This document shows positions 9,587 to 20,064 of a stretch of DNA of 40,843 bases, piece after piece. Positions within the stretch are counted from its first letter, which is position 1; the number at the start of each line of letters is the position of its first letter. The position numbers and the translations under genes were made by a program. This DNA is from Pinguiococcus pyrenoidosus (lineage: Eukaryota; Sar; Pinguiophyceae; Pinguiochrysidales; Pinguiochrysidaceae). The notes beneath the pieces were generated by a model. The model did no database searches. It was not told the DNA's origin and saw only the letters and a list, made by a program, of their open reading frames with translations. The stretch covers positions 1 to 40,843 of the forward strand of contig JAAMXY010000292.1 in assembly GCA_019677205.1 (NCBI GenBank), given 5' to 3'.

Positions 9587-10416
9587 TCACCGTTTCATTT
9601 TCCGGGGAACGTATTTTCTCCGAGGTCTCCTTGGTGAACCTTCATCAAGGACGCAGCCGACGACCAGGCTCAAGACCGCGCCGATGCCGCCAACGCACAG
9701 GAAGATGATGCCTGAGATTTGGGAGTGAAACAAGAGCTTCAGACATCCGCTGTCTGCAACGTGATCATTTCGGCCCTCCAGCTCACGCACCTGCCACCGA
9801 GACGAACGTGCTCTCCTTGATGTAAAGGGTGCGGCCGCCGTCTCCCGCAGTCCAATTGAGCACGAGGTCTACTTGCGCCTTCGGTCGCTTCCGGCCTGGG
9901 CAGACGGAACGGATGAAGGCCACGTCAGTCAGATTTCAAGGTTGCTCCTGGCTAGCCTTCGGGCGCACCTAGGTTCCATGTCGCCATCTGCAGAGCTTTC
10001 TTCTCCCCGAGATCGTCCGAGTAGTACACCTCATACCCGTACTGAAGCTTCCGCTGTTTTCTGCGCTTCATCCCCACGGTGTCCTGCACCACTCCCTTTC
10101 GCATGCGATTCTCGTCCGCAGATCGCAGGCTGCTGGCCTGGAAGGTCACCTCCCGGTCGATCTGCGGGTCTCCTGTGCTCGCCACATAGCTGCACAGGCC
10201 GTCGCGCTCGCAGGTGAGCGTCACCGACTTGCTATTCCAAGAGCAAAACAGGTATCTACACCGCCGCCCCCAAGGCGTTAGCGTTAGGAGCCAGCAGGCA
10301 CGAGGCCGCAAAACCGCACGTCAGACGCCTGCGTACCCGGTGACGCCGCAAAGAAACGAGAGCGCGAAGATCGCGATGGCCGTCTTCTGCGTTGAAGTCA
10401 TCTTGGGAGAGCTCAT
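9587..10416 (-). CDS. Small membrane protein with N- and C-terminal helices
   Basis: Four exons, 10416-10337, 10255-9969, 9895-9791 and 9711-9587, encode 198 residues. Donors are GTACGC, GTGCGC and GTGCGT; acceptors are AG and phases agree. A hydrophobic helix at about residues 12-27 is followed by a roughly 130-residue hydrophilic domain with two cysteines (TLTCERDGLCSY), a basic segment (KRRKQRKLQYGYEVYY), and a strong C-terminal helix (GIIFLCVGGIGAVLSLVVGC). The tail is very basic (RRPRRKYVPRKMKR). The layout suggests an endomembrane protein with a lumenal domain and a cytosolic basic tail. No family is recognised. A GTGAGT sequence overlaps the stop codon, so a further exon is possible. 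It is head-to-head with the DEAD-box gene. Confidence 0.75.
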
Positions 10417-10979
10417 AACCTGCCGAGGCCGAGTTCCTTTGGGTCAGCCACAACTCAGCGCAAGAGCCAGGAAGAGTCTGGGGTGAACCTGAGACGCTTT
10501 GAGGCCCGTCTCGCGGCGGCCGCTGGCCATCGGCAAGAGGTCCTGATTGCGGCGTCGAAACATGGCGCCGCCCGTCGTTCCGTCACACCGCGATTCCCGC
10601 GCGCGTCCAGCTGCCCGGCCAAATCTCGAGTCGCGGTCCCAGATCCGCGGCCACCCTCCAAAGAACACGCGCGCGTGGCCTCGACTGCGCGTGCGCGGAA
10701 GGGCGCAAGTGGCGCTCGGAGGGACTTCGAGAAGGCCATCGGAGCCGTTACCCAAAATTATGTTACCTCAGTGTACTCTAAGAGGTTGACTTCCAACGGC
10801 CAGCCTGGCGAACGGCTTCGGGGCGATCCATCCGTCACATTTGAATGCGCGCTGTGCGGTGTCGCGCCGAGGCGCGACACCGCGGGTGTGGCTGGAGAGG
10901 TTCCAGCGCCATACGCCTCTCTTTGGCGCTCTTTGCGGCTGTCTCTTCCGCTCGGATCCACCTTTGCTGCTGCTTCCTG
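10417..10979. promoter_or_regulatory. Divergent promoter of the membrane-protein and DBP5 genes
   Basis: This 563-bp region holds no supported gene. It contains the palindrome at 10858-10881 and an E2F-like core (CTTTGGCGCT, 10921-10930) 50 bp before the DBP5 start. A second core, TTTTGGCGCG (10991-11000), lies in the first intron. Confidence 0.5.
10858..10881. promoter_or_regulatory. GC-rich palindrome, copy 1
   Basis: The arms GTGTCGCGC and GCGCGACAC flank the centre CGAG, and counting the bases on each side makes 11-bp arms. It ends about 99 bp before the DBP5 ATG. A copy identical at 21 of 22 positions lies at 37151-37172 before the sigma-factor gene. It may be a binding site for a dimeric regulator or a dispersed short repeat. 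Confidence 0.6.
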
Positions 10980-13212
10980 ATGGCGGTAGGTTTTGGCGCG
11001 CGGTACTTTGGGCAGAGCGGTCAGCTGACGACGGAACGCCGAATTGCTTCGTGGATCTGTTCCGGAACCCTCTCAGGACGTCGACACGGAGAACACAGCG
11101 GTGGAGAACAAGCAGCAGGAGGCCGCTGCGCTGGCGGAGAAGTCGACGCCGGAGTCGAAGGATGAAGCGGAGCTCGTTAAGGGCCTCGAGCAAGTGAAGG
11201 TGGAGCATGATCCGGCCGCCGTCGACGCCGCGGCGCCAAGGTGAGACCCTGCCGAGGGGGGAAAAAATGGTGGTTCGCACGGAGCCTCGAGCGCGGAGGC
11301 GCATGTCGACCTCCAGCCCAAAAGGATGAGAGATCGGGAGCGACAGAGCCTCAGAAGAGCGGAGGAAAGCAAGACTCCCAAGAAGAAGAGAGGGCCGGAA
11401 GGCTTCCGAAGGACTGTCTGCGCCTAACCTGCGCATCGCCGGTGTAGGCCTCCCGGCGGAATCAGCAGCTTTCGGGAGCTGCCCCTGTCCGAATCCATCT
11501 TCCGGGGAATCGAGGAGGAATGCAAGTTCGACGCGCCCTTCAGCATCCAACGCCAGAAGTTGCCGGAGATCCTGGGAGAGCCGCCGAGGAGCATCATCAT
11601 CCAGGCCCCCAGTGGCTCCGGCAAGACCGTCTGCTTTGTGCTGGGCATGCTTCACCGAGTGGATGTCATGCTGCCCGCGACGCAGTGCTTGTGTGTGGTG
11701 CCGACCCGCGAGATTGCCAATCAGATCTGGGAGCAGTGCATGGCGCCCATGTCGCGGCACATTCAAGGGCTGCAGGTCACCGTCCTCGTAGCCGCGATGA
11801 AGGCCGGCCGAATCACGCAGCATATCGTGATTGGCACGCCGGCGACGGTGGCCAACCAGCTGAAGCGCCGCCAGCTCGATACGAGCCACTTGAAGGTCTT
11901 CGTGCTGGACGAGGCGGACAAGATGATGGACGACAAGAATGGCCATCGCAAGGACTCGCTGCAGATCACGAAGAGACTGCCGAACACGGTCCAAGCCCTG
12001 CTCTTCTCCGCGACCTTCACGCAGGAGGTGATCGACTTCTCCAGAAAGATCATCATGAACATCAACGGCGATGCCTCTGTGGTGCCCCTTCGCGTGGAAA
12101 CCAGAATCCCACCCAACGTCAAGCAGATCAAGGTCTGCAAGCCGTCGAGCTGCTCCCTGCCACCGCATCATGCTCACCATGCGCTGATGTGCTCAACAGG
12201 TCAACATAGAGAAAGTGTCTTCGGAGAACCAGCGCACCGAGTTCCTGAAGGCCATCTTCCGCGTCCTCACGGTACACGAGCCGTCGCTCTTGATGCCGGA
12301 ATGGTTGTTGGAAGGCTTACCCGCTTTTTCTCGTCTTCAGGTCCAACAGAGCATCATCTTCGTCCAGACCAAGCGGACCTGCCGAGAAGTCGCGGCCGCA
12401 ATGCAGAAGGAAGGTTTCAGCGTCAACTTCCTGAACGGAGATCTCGAGTCCCATCAGCGAGACGACGTTGTGCGAAGGTGGGCCTCATGTCTGTTTCCCT
12501 CAAACCTGCGCAGCTGCCCCAACTTTGGTGATGACGCTCCTTCGGGAATCGAACAGCTTCCGTGCGGGCGAGTTCAAGGTCCTCGTAACGACCAACGTCC
12601 TGGCGCGCGGTGTGGACTTCGAGGGCGTCTCAATGGTGGTGAACTTCGACCCGCCAATCCGGTATGAGAATGGTCGATTAATCGAAGGAGAGCCGGAGTA
12701 CGATGAGTATGTACATCGGTGAGTCGGTAGACGGAAGGCAGCCTCCGTCGCCCCCGCACATCGTCGTTCCCGCACATCATCGCGGATGAGCTGAATTGCC
12801 CGCGCACAACAGGGTTGGCCGAACTGGTCGCGCCGGGCGCAACGGGGTTGCCGTGAACTTCGAGAACTGCCGCATGGACCGTACTCTGTACAGGTATTCG
12901 ACGGAGCAGTGATCGGTGCCTTGGGATGTGTTTCTCCATGCTGAGCTTCCGCCTCTGTCAGAAAATTGGAAGAGCGATACGGCCCAGGCGAAGGAAAGGA
13001 ACCCATGATTGAAAGCGTTCCCGTGGACATCCGCGAAAATGCAACCGCGGAGGTACGTGGCACGCTTTCTACGTCGACCGTCATCCTAGGGGTGGAACGT
13101 TACGATATGATTGGGCTTTTCACAGGAAATCCACGAGGCGCTCGAGCGCTTCGCCGATAGTCTAGAAGAGATAGTGGAAACCCATCGAAGCGCCGGTGGC
13201 AGCAGCGTGTAG
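10980..13212 (+). CDS. DBP5: DEAD-box RNA helicase, DBP5/DDX19 type (mRNA export)
   Basis: ATP-dependent helicase that remodels mRNPs at the nuclear pore. Nine exons give 494 residues: 10980-10985, 11077-11240, 11448-12132, 12200-12271, 12341-12477, 12557-12718, 12813-12893, 12962-13052 and 13126-13212. All introns are GT-AG and in phase. Motifs in order: SFRELPLS and [10 protein letters not shown] (Q region), APSGSGKT (about 110-117), [12 protein letters not shown] (about 211), SATF (about 244), [20 protein letters not shown] and [13 protein letters not shown] (about 407-419). Exon 1 holds only the Met and Ala codons, chosen because no in-frame ATG follows the next acceptor. The [12 protein letters not shown] segment and overall length fit DBP5 rather than eIF4A. 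It converges on the AFG2-like gene, 72 bp between stops. Confidence 0.92.
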
Positions 13213-13284
13213 AAGAGGAGCGCAGACAAGGGACTTTGAATCCTGACCGGAGCTCGGGTCAAGGGGGCTCTCAGATCAGAGATG

Positions 13285-16001
13285 TTATAACTTCAAGTTC
13301 TTGAAGGCCTCCAGCTGCTCCGGAGTAGTTCCGGGAACTCGCGAACGCACAACTTCGAGGAAATGGCTCGTACACACCTGCACATCCCCTCCGGCCTCAT
13401 CGGCCTCACCAGCCTCACCGGCCTCACCAGCCTCACCAGCCTCGCTAGCAATGCTACTCCTGAATGCTGCTATGGCGGCTTCTCTACAAATCCCCTCAAT
13501 TTCCGCGCCGCTGAAGCCACTGCTCTCCTGCGCGAGCTGCCGGAGGTCGACGGCTGGATGGAGAGGTGTTCGTCGGGTGTGAATGCGGAAGATCTCCGCG
13601 CGGGCTTCTGCATCTGGCAAGCCGACGAAGACGCGGACATCAAACCGACCCGGACGAAGCAGCGCTTCGTCGATGGCCTGGGGCCGATTCGTGGCAGCCA
13701 TCACCATGATGCCCGAGTTCATCGCGGTGTCGACCCCGTCCATCTCGTTCAGGAAAGTGGCCAGGACTCGAGACTCCGCGGAACCACTGTTCCCGCCGCT
13801 CTCCCGATCGCGCTTGGGCACAAGCGCATCGATTTCGTCAAAGAAGATCACTGCAGGGGTCGCTGTGCGTGCGAGCGCAAAGGCCCGTCGAATGTTGCCC
13901 TCGGCCTCTCCGACATAGGGGGAGAAAACTTCCGCCCCGCTCAAGGCGATGAAGGCCGAGTTGGACGAGTTGGCCACGGCTTTGGCCAGAAGCGTCTTGC
14001 TGCAACCGGGCGGCCCGTACAGCAGTATACCGCGCGGCGGCCGCAACTTCAAGGCCTTGATCGACTCGGAATGGCGCAGCGGCCATTCAATGGCGGCACG
14101 GAGCCGGTCTTTCGCCGCCTGGGAGCCGCCGATGTCCTCCCAGGACACGCCACTGCTGGTCAAGGTGACTGCCCGAAGAGACGATGCACCCACTTCCTTC
14201 AACGCTTCCAGAAAATCCGTCTGCCGCAGCTGAAGGTCGCAGAATTCCAACCCCTCCACATCCCCCTTTGCGCGCATGGCTCTTTTCAGTGCCCCGCTGG
14301 TAGCCTCCCGCACGAGCGCCACCAAGTCGGCTTGCACATATCCAACGGTGTCTTGCGCAACTTGGGTGACGTCCACTCCCTCCGCACGTCCGCGCCTTGA
14401 AATCGGCTCAACAAGCTTCCGGAGCAATCGCCGTCGGTCGAGGAAATCGGGCGGCGACATGTGGATTTCGATGTCCAGCCTTCCCGGCCGTCGGAGGGCC
14501 TCGTCGAGCTCATCTGGACGATTGGTTGCGCCTACCACGAGCGGCCGCTGCTTCAGCGACGTCGCGGGGATGTGCTCGCTCCCACGGAGGCCGTCCAGGA
14601 GCACCAGAAGCTGAGCGACGAGACTCACGCCGGCCTCGTCGCGAGCTTCACCGAGCGATCCGTCCCGTTTGGAGGCAAACGCGTCTAGCTCGTCGAGAAA
14701 GACAACGGCGCACGGCACCTTTTCTGCAAACGACTTCTCACGCGCTCCATCGTCGATGAAGCTGTGCGCTTGAGCAAAGATACTGCGAAGCGCGTCCTCC
14801 GCAAAGCCTCGTCCTGAAGAGCATCATGATCCTCTTTCGTCAAACCTGCACCGCGATACCGCGCAAGCCATGGTCCGCACCTTTCGACACTAGCTCTCCA
14901 CCGGCGACGTGGAACAGCTTTACACGAATACCTGCAGCATGACACGTGCGACGGAAGTGAGGCCTCGGAGCGACAGGGCGACCCGACACGACACGAAAAG
15001 CGCATGTTACCGCGGGCAGCCCCGGCCTGCACCGCCGCCCGAACTGCAAAGGTCTTTCCGACCCCTACATGGAGGAAGAAGAAGCCGGGGTCAATCACGC
15101 TCCCGCCGCACGGGCGGCCATTTGCGCACGTCACCTGGTGGCCCGGACAGCAGCACGCCGGACGGGATCAGCTCGGCAGCAGCAAGGCCACGACCAAGAC
15201 TGCCGCTGGGGATCTCCAGCAGCTCGAGAAGGCGACGCGCCGGCTCAGAAAGCTGGTCAGCATCTTGTGCAGAAGGCTCCGCGTCTGCCATCCTCTGCTG
15301 CTCCTCCTCACCACTGCTGGAGAGGCTGTCGCCTGGCTCGACTGCCGCTGAATCGCAAGCGACGAAAGTGATCCGGGTGGAATCATCCACGACGGCACCC
15401 AAGGAAGGTGGAATGCACTGCTTCACCCGCAAGGCCACTCCCTTTGACCCATCGCTGCCCTCCACTCTTACGCTGAATCCCTCAGCAACCTGCATCAGCA
15501 AAAGATGGAACATTGATCAGCCTTGGGCTGCAACCTGCCGTGGCCGCTCCACTCACAGGCTGCATGAAGAGCATCGACTTGATCAGCTGCCGCTCCGTCG
15601 CCTCCGGAATGTCCTCTGCCTCAAGGACCATGGACCCGAGGGAGCTGAAGGGAAGCAGTCGGACCGCAATAGGCCCCACGCCAGCCACATCGCCGCTGGA
15701 AACCAAGGAACTGCCCACGTACAAGCTCGACGACTGTGTCCAGGTCGCCGTCAGCGACAGAGGCCACAGCCGGGCCAGCTCCCTCCGGTCGCAATCCGTC
15801 CAGCTGAGCAATGCAGGGCCTCCTGCCACCCCGAACGCCTCCAGAAGCACTTCCGGCGAGAGAAGATTCAATTCAGCGATTGTTCGGCCTTGCAGGCAGC
15901 GAGACCAGCCGGGGCATACCACGGTCTGGAAGGTACGCGGACCCTGGAAGGCCTTGCTCTAGGCGCTCGTAGGAGCAGTCGCCGAGGTCCTTGGCGCTCA
16001 T
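13285..16001 (-). CDS. AFG2: Tandem AAA ATPase, AFG2/SPATA5(L1) family
   Basis: Hexameric ATPase; in yeast and animals it releases shuttling factors from pre-60S ribosomes. Exons: 16001-15920, 15888-15557, 15489-15135, 15064-15011, 14931-14881 and 14813-13285, about 800 residues. Domain 1 has SGPPGVGKT (about 253-261), VVFLDELDAF and GATNRPDELDEALRRPGR. Domain 2 has YGPPGCSKT (about 553-561), FFDEIDAL and AATNRPQAIDEALLRPGR. The Cys-Ser Walker A of domain 2 is typical of AFG2. An EAG-rich repeat (13390-13450) lies in the domain 2 lid. The first exon junction needs a 31-nt intron (15889-15919) or an indel; if neither is right, the N-terminus is uncertain upstream of about 15888. SPATA5 versus SPATA5L1 is unresolved. 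Confidence 0.88.
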
Positions 16002-16509
16002 AGCCGGGCATTGTACGGCGGGATCACGTGATAATCAAGAGAGATGGACGCCTCGAGTCCCGCCGTAGTCTCTGTCGACACAGTTGTGTCTGTCCAGAAC
16101 GAAAGCTGGCGCTCGCAAAGATGATCGTCCACGTGCTATGGGACGGGCGTCGAACTCCGGGGTTCGCAGCCTGACGAGTAAGCGCTTGGTGGGCTGCCGG
16201 AGGGAATGAGGCAACAGCGCGGCGGCGGCGGCGGCGGCTGCTGCTCAAGCCGCGGGAGGGCGGAAGGGCGGAAGGGCGTGAACACAGGCGTGGGGAGAAG
16301 CTGGCAAGTCTCGGCGTGGGGTGTGATGCTTGCAGTATGGATTCCTTACAAGGAGATGAGACCGGAGTAAGGACTGAGGAGCTTGCCGAAGGGAAGAGAG
16401 AATAAGGAAACAGAGAGGGCAAGAGAACGATGGGCAGAGGTGCGATGCAATGGGAGGAATAATCGTTGCTTCGAAACTACGGGTCGATAGCGACCTTGGC
16501 ACTCCCATG
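16002..16509. other. Intergenic region between two minus-strand genes
   Basis: It lies between the CBP80 stop and the AFG2 start, so it is the AFG2 promoter plus the CBP80 3' end. A GCG trinucleotide run lies at about 16217-16236. No supported ORF or RNA gene. Confidence 0.5.
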
Positions 16510-19500
16510 TCAGCCGCCTTCACCGTAGGAGAAGTGGGTGAGACCTTCGAGCAGAGCGTTGAGCGTCTCGAACACCTGCTCCTCATACTTGCTCACGTCC
16601 GCGGGAGCCATAGAAGTGAGGACTGCTTTCAGATCCAAGCCATTCTGACCATTGCACCGAAGCAGCGGCAGCACCATGAGCACGAGCCGTTCATGCATCA
16701 TACTCCGCCACTTCGCCTTCTCCATTGGAATCTTGCCTTGCTGCAACAGCTGCCCGAACTTCTCCAGCATCTTCGTGGCGTCCGCGGCCTCGTCCAAAAT
16801 GGCATCGAAAGCCTCCTTGTCATCCCCTAGCCCCGCTATTGTGTCCGGAGTGGCTTCCGCTTCCTTCAACTGGTCTGCCACCATGGTCACCAGCTTTTCG
16901 CTGTATCCGACGATCTTGTCAACCAGGACTGACAAGGACAGCCCCAGAAGTTCAAAAGCCGCAAACTCTTCGTCAGGTATCCGGTACTCCGAGGCGCCGT
17001 CCGCCACAACTTGCATCGCCCAGCGTAGCACATCCCCGCACTCGAGCACATGGGTCCTCAGGAGGACCTCGATTATGGGAGAGACCTCCATGACGCTCTT
17101 GCCAAAGGACTTGTAGAGCCCTTGCACGAAAGCGACTCGCGCATCGCTGGCGGACTCCCCCTCGGGTTCCCCTTCCGGCGCTCCCGCTGCTGCCGTGCTC
17201 CGAAATCTGCCCTCTTCGGCGTCCTCAAAGAAGCGGTCCAATAGAGGCTTCAAGTACGCGAGAGCCTGCCTTCCGTGGGTCATGCTGATGCTCTCGAAGC
17301 GAATCGCTTGCGCGATGATGCGGCTCATGTCCTCTGCAGCCAAGTCGGTCATGCGCGTACTCAGGGAGTCATACACCGAGCCCGTACTCTGTCGGTCCTT
17401 TATCCGCGCCGCCAGATCACGAGCAGCCGTGGCGTTTCCGTCCGTCTCGTCGACGGCTGCTGCCTCTTCAGGATCCTCTGATAGGAGCGCCGCAACTTCT
17501 TCGGGGAGCTTCTGCCGCACCTTCTGCACGTGCGTGCGATCCGCAAGGAGCCGTATCAGCCGCTTGACGAACGACTCGGAACACGGAACGATCCAGGCAA
17601 CGGCTGGCAAATCATCGGCTAGAGGACGAGCGGCGTTCGGGCCGGGCGCTTGCAGGACAGCCGAGAACTCGTTCCAAAATGGCCAGTTGAGGTTGGTGTT
17701 GCCAACGTGGAACGCAAAGAGTCCCGACAAGGCATCCACCGCTGTTGGGGACAGAACCGGGACCTGCTGGTTGACGCTGCAGATCGCCGAGGCCAGGAGC
17801 GGCGCAATCTTCACGTCTTCCATGTCTCGATGCAGCGTCACGCCGCCGTCGTTGGCGTCCTTCGCACGGCACATGCTCAGGAGGACACGATGGATGCAGC
17901 CACTACTCTCCGGTCCGCTCCAGCCCTGGGTCTGCTGGCCAACATGCAGGGGGCTGGGCAGCGTGAGCAGAATGCCGAACATGCTCCTCAGGATCCCCGC
18001 GCACACTGCATCTCTCAACGTCTTGTCAACCGGAGCCTCGTCATCTTCCAGGTCCAGCGTTTCGTCTTCGCCATCCTGATCTGGATCCGGCAAGGCATGC
18101 AGAGGCAAGCAAAGTAGTTGCGCGGCCAGTCCAGCGAACGATCCCTTTATGCGTCCATCCCACTTGGGCTGCGGCATCTGTATGGCCAGGACGTCCCGCG
18201 CGAGCAACTGGGTAGGAATCAAGGACGAGGCAGGCATGCTCGCCAGCCTCTCTCCCACAGCCTCCTGCATGGAAAACTCGTCGAAAGCGAAAATGGGGTC
18301 AACGCAGGACACGGTCCAAGGAGTCAGGCCGCGATAGTCGGCCCAGCAAGCGAGGAAGCAGCGGAAGAAGGCCTCGGCCTCAAGTGGGAGAGCCTGTGGC
18401 ACGGCCGGAATGTGTACGGTTGGACTGGCAGCGGCTTCAGTATCCATATCCCCTGCCGTATCTTGCCCATTGCCCTCCGCATCCTCGCCTCCGTTGCCTT
18501 CCGCCCCTTCGGCTTCGCCCCCGCCTCCACCATTCCCTTGCCCATCGCCGGCCACGCCATTGCCATCGCCACCTTGCTCTGCTGGAGAAGTTGCGGGCTC
18601 GGCCTCCTCTGTTTGAGCCTCTTCTGCGTTCGCCCCTGCCAAAGCGCTCCCGGCTTCCGCATCCCCAGCGCCCTGATCCGTTCCTGCGGCCCAGTCCTTC
18701 CCCTCACCGCTGCCATTCTCGCCATTCTCGCCATCATCGCCATTCTCGCCATTTTGCTCCATGTCCGCCGCGGTCGCAATCGCCTCCTGGGACGACGCCC
18801 GAAAATCCTTCAACGTGTACCGCCAAGGCCGCAGCAGGACGGGACAGTCCCCCGGCAGTGCTGCCTTCTGCAAGTCTTCCAGGATCTCATCGTCGACTTC
18901 CGCATCATCAGCGACGCCGGCAGTTTCGGCCTTGTCCAATAGCTCGTTCACCACCTCGAAGAGCTGCACCAAAGTGCATCGCTCCACCGAGGCCCCCGGG
19001 GGTCCTTGTGCATCTGCATCTGCGCCTGCGCCTGCTCCTGCTCCTGCTCCTGCGTCGGCGTCGGTGTCTGCGTCGGTGTCGGCGTCAGCTCCTGTCCCAG
19101 CTTCCATGCCTTCCTGTTGTTCCTCGGCATCTTCCTGTTGCCCAAAGATGTCGTCTGGCAGCAGTCTGCCCATCACAATCTGCCTCATTGATCCAGCGCC
19201 GAAGCCATTCGTCTTCTTCACGATGGGCAATCGCTGCGACTCGATTGCAGCGAGCGCCTCCCGGAGCCTGTCGAGCCAACTTCGAATGGCCGTGAGGCCA
19301 ATGCGGAAGAGCAGGTGTCTGAGGCCGCAGAGGAGCGCCCAGAGCACGAGAGACGTGGCAGCGCGCCGCGCAGCTGCGCCGCTGACAGAGTCGAGGGCTT
19401 CGTCCGCCTCGACGATCCCAGTCTGCGCCTCCGCCACGAGAACGAGCAGCTCCAAGAGGCTCTCCACGGACTCTTCTCCGCTCGTCTTCACCACATCGCA

Positions 19501-20064
19501 CACCGCCGCTTCCACCAGAAAGCGAATGAGGCAGCGACACCTCGGTGCGTCCCCGGCCGCCAAGTGCTTCATGAGCTGCTCGACCGCGGCGCTGACCACG
19601 CTAGCGCCGAAGCCCGCGTTGCTGTAGAAGATATGAGACGTCAACGCCACCATGGCGGGCACTTCCACGGCGGCGTTCGTAGCGAAGTGCAAGATCAGGT
19701 CCCGCACGAACTCCGGGTTGGTCTCCACGTGGTCTCTGGCCAAGTGGTCCGCCAGGCTCTCGGCGTCTCCCGCCAGCTGCAGCGACGAGAAGTCTGGCCT
19801 GGACGCGAAGTTGCACAGAGATCGAAAGATTTTCTTCAGCTGGTTCCGGTACTCCTCCTCTGGATCCACGCGAGGCGCCTCGGGCTCTCTCCGGTGGCTC
19901 CCACCGCGACCGCGCCGACCGCGCCCGCGGCCTCGTCCGCGGCCCCAGCCGTGGTTCGGTCGTCTCGGCCGATACGCGTCGCGAGGCTGCCTGTGGAACC
20001 CGCCGCTATAGTTCCTGCCCTGCGCAGCGCCACCGCCGGGCTCATGCTCGCCATATGGCTCCAT
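16510..20064 (-). CDS. Nuclear cap-binding protein large subunit (CBP80/NCBP1-like)
   Basis: Large subunit of the complex that binds the 5' cap of nuclear transcripts and serves splicing and export. Single uninterrupted frame, 1184 residues from the ATG at 20064, longer than usual CBP80 (about 790-850). The N-terminus is RG-rich (WGRGRGRGRGRRGRGG). A MIF4G-like helical domain follows (YRNQLKKIFRSLCNF, FVRDLILHFATNAAVEVP, RCLIRFLVEAAVCDVV). The extra length is largely low-complexity acidic/Ala/Gly insertions (a DADTDADTDADAGAG block and a Gly-Glu-Asn block). The C-terminal half has FWNEFSAVLQ followed by SFVKRLIRLLADRTHVQKV, like the third CBP80 helical domain. Assignment rests on this pattern and is good but not certain; another MIF4G protein is the alternative. 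Confidence 0.75.
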   Translation of the reverse strand: MEPYGEHEPGGGAAQGRNYSGGFHRQPRDAYRPRRPNHGWGRGRGRGRGRRGRGGSHRREPEAPRVDPEEEYRNQLKKIFRSLCNFASRPDFSSLQLAGDAESLADHLARDHVETNPEFVRDLILHFATNAAVEVPAMVALTSHIFYSNAGFGASVVSAAVEQLMKHLAAGDAPRCRCLIRFLVEAAVCDVVKTSGEESVESLLELLVLVAEAQTGIVEADEALDSVSGAAARRAATSLVLWALLCGLRHLLFRIGLTAIRSWLDRLREALAAIESQRLPIVKKTNGFGAGSMRQIVMGRLLPDDIFGQQEDAEEQQEGMEAGTGADADTDADTDADAGAGAGAGAGADADAQGPPGASVERCTLVQLFEVVNELLDKAETAGVADDAEVDDEILEDLQKAALPGDCPVLLRPWRYTLKDFRASSQEAIATAADMEQNGENGDDGENGENGSGEGKDWAAGTDQGAGDAEAGSALAGANAEEAQTEEAEPATSPAEQGGDGNGVAGDGQGNGGGGGEAEGAEGNGGEDAEGNGQDTAGDMDTEAAASPTVHIPAVPQALPLEAEAFFRCFLACWADYRGLTPWTVSCVDPIFAFDEFSMQEAVGERLASMPASSLIPTQLLARDVLAIQMPQPKWDGRIKGSFAGLAAQLLCLPLHALPDPDQDGEDETLDLEDDEAPVDKTLRDAVCAGILRSMFGILLTLPSPLHVGQQTQGWSGPESSGCIHRVLLSMCRAKDANDGGVTLHRDMEDVKIAPLLASAICSVNQQVPVLSPTAVDALSGLFAFHVGNTNLNWPFWNEFSAVLQAPGPNAARPLADDLPAVAWIVPCSESFVKRLIRLLADRTHVQKVRQKLPEEVAALLSEDPEEAAAVDETDGNATAARDLAARIKDRQSTGSVYDSLSTRMTDLAAEDMSRIIAQAIRFESISMTHGRQALAYLKPLLDRFFEDAEEGRFRSTAAAGAPEGEPEGESASDARVAFVQGLYKSFGKSVMEVSPIIEVLLRTHVLECGDVLRWAMQVVADGASEYRIPDEEFAAFELLGLSLSVLVDKIVGYSEKLVTMVADQLKEAEATPDTIAGLGDDKEAFDAILDEAADATKMLEKFGQLLQQGKIPMEKAKWRSMMHERLVLMVLPLLRCNGQNGLDLKAVLTSMAPADVSKYEEQVFETLNALLEGLTHFSYGEGG

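Noticed and set aside
10483..10980. 165-codon plus-strand ORF in the DBP5 upstream region
   Set aside because: It spans the palindrome, has no domain-like sequence, and is shadowed by GC-rich composition.
15091..15513. Treating the AFG2 5' exons as separate small genes
   Set aside because: Phase-compatible GT-AG introns join them into one AAA protein, and the Walker A motif of domain 1 is formed only across a junction.
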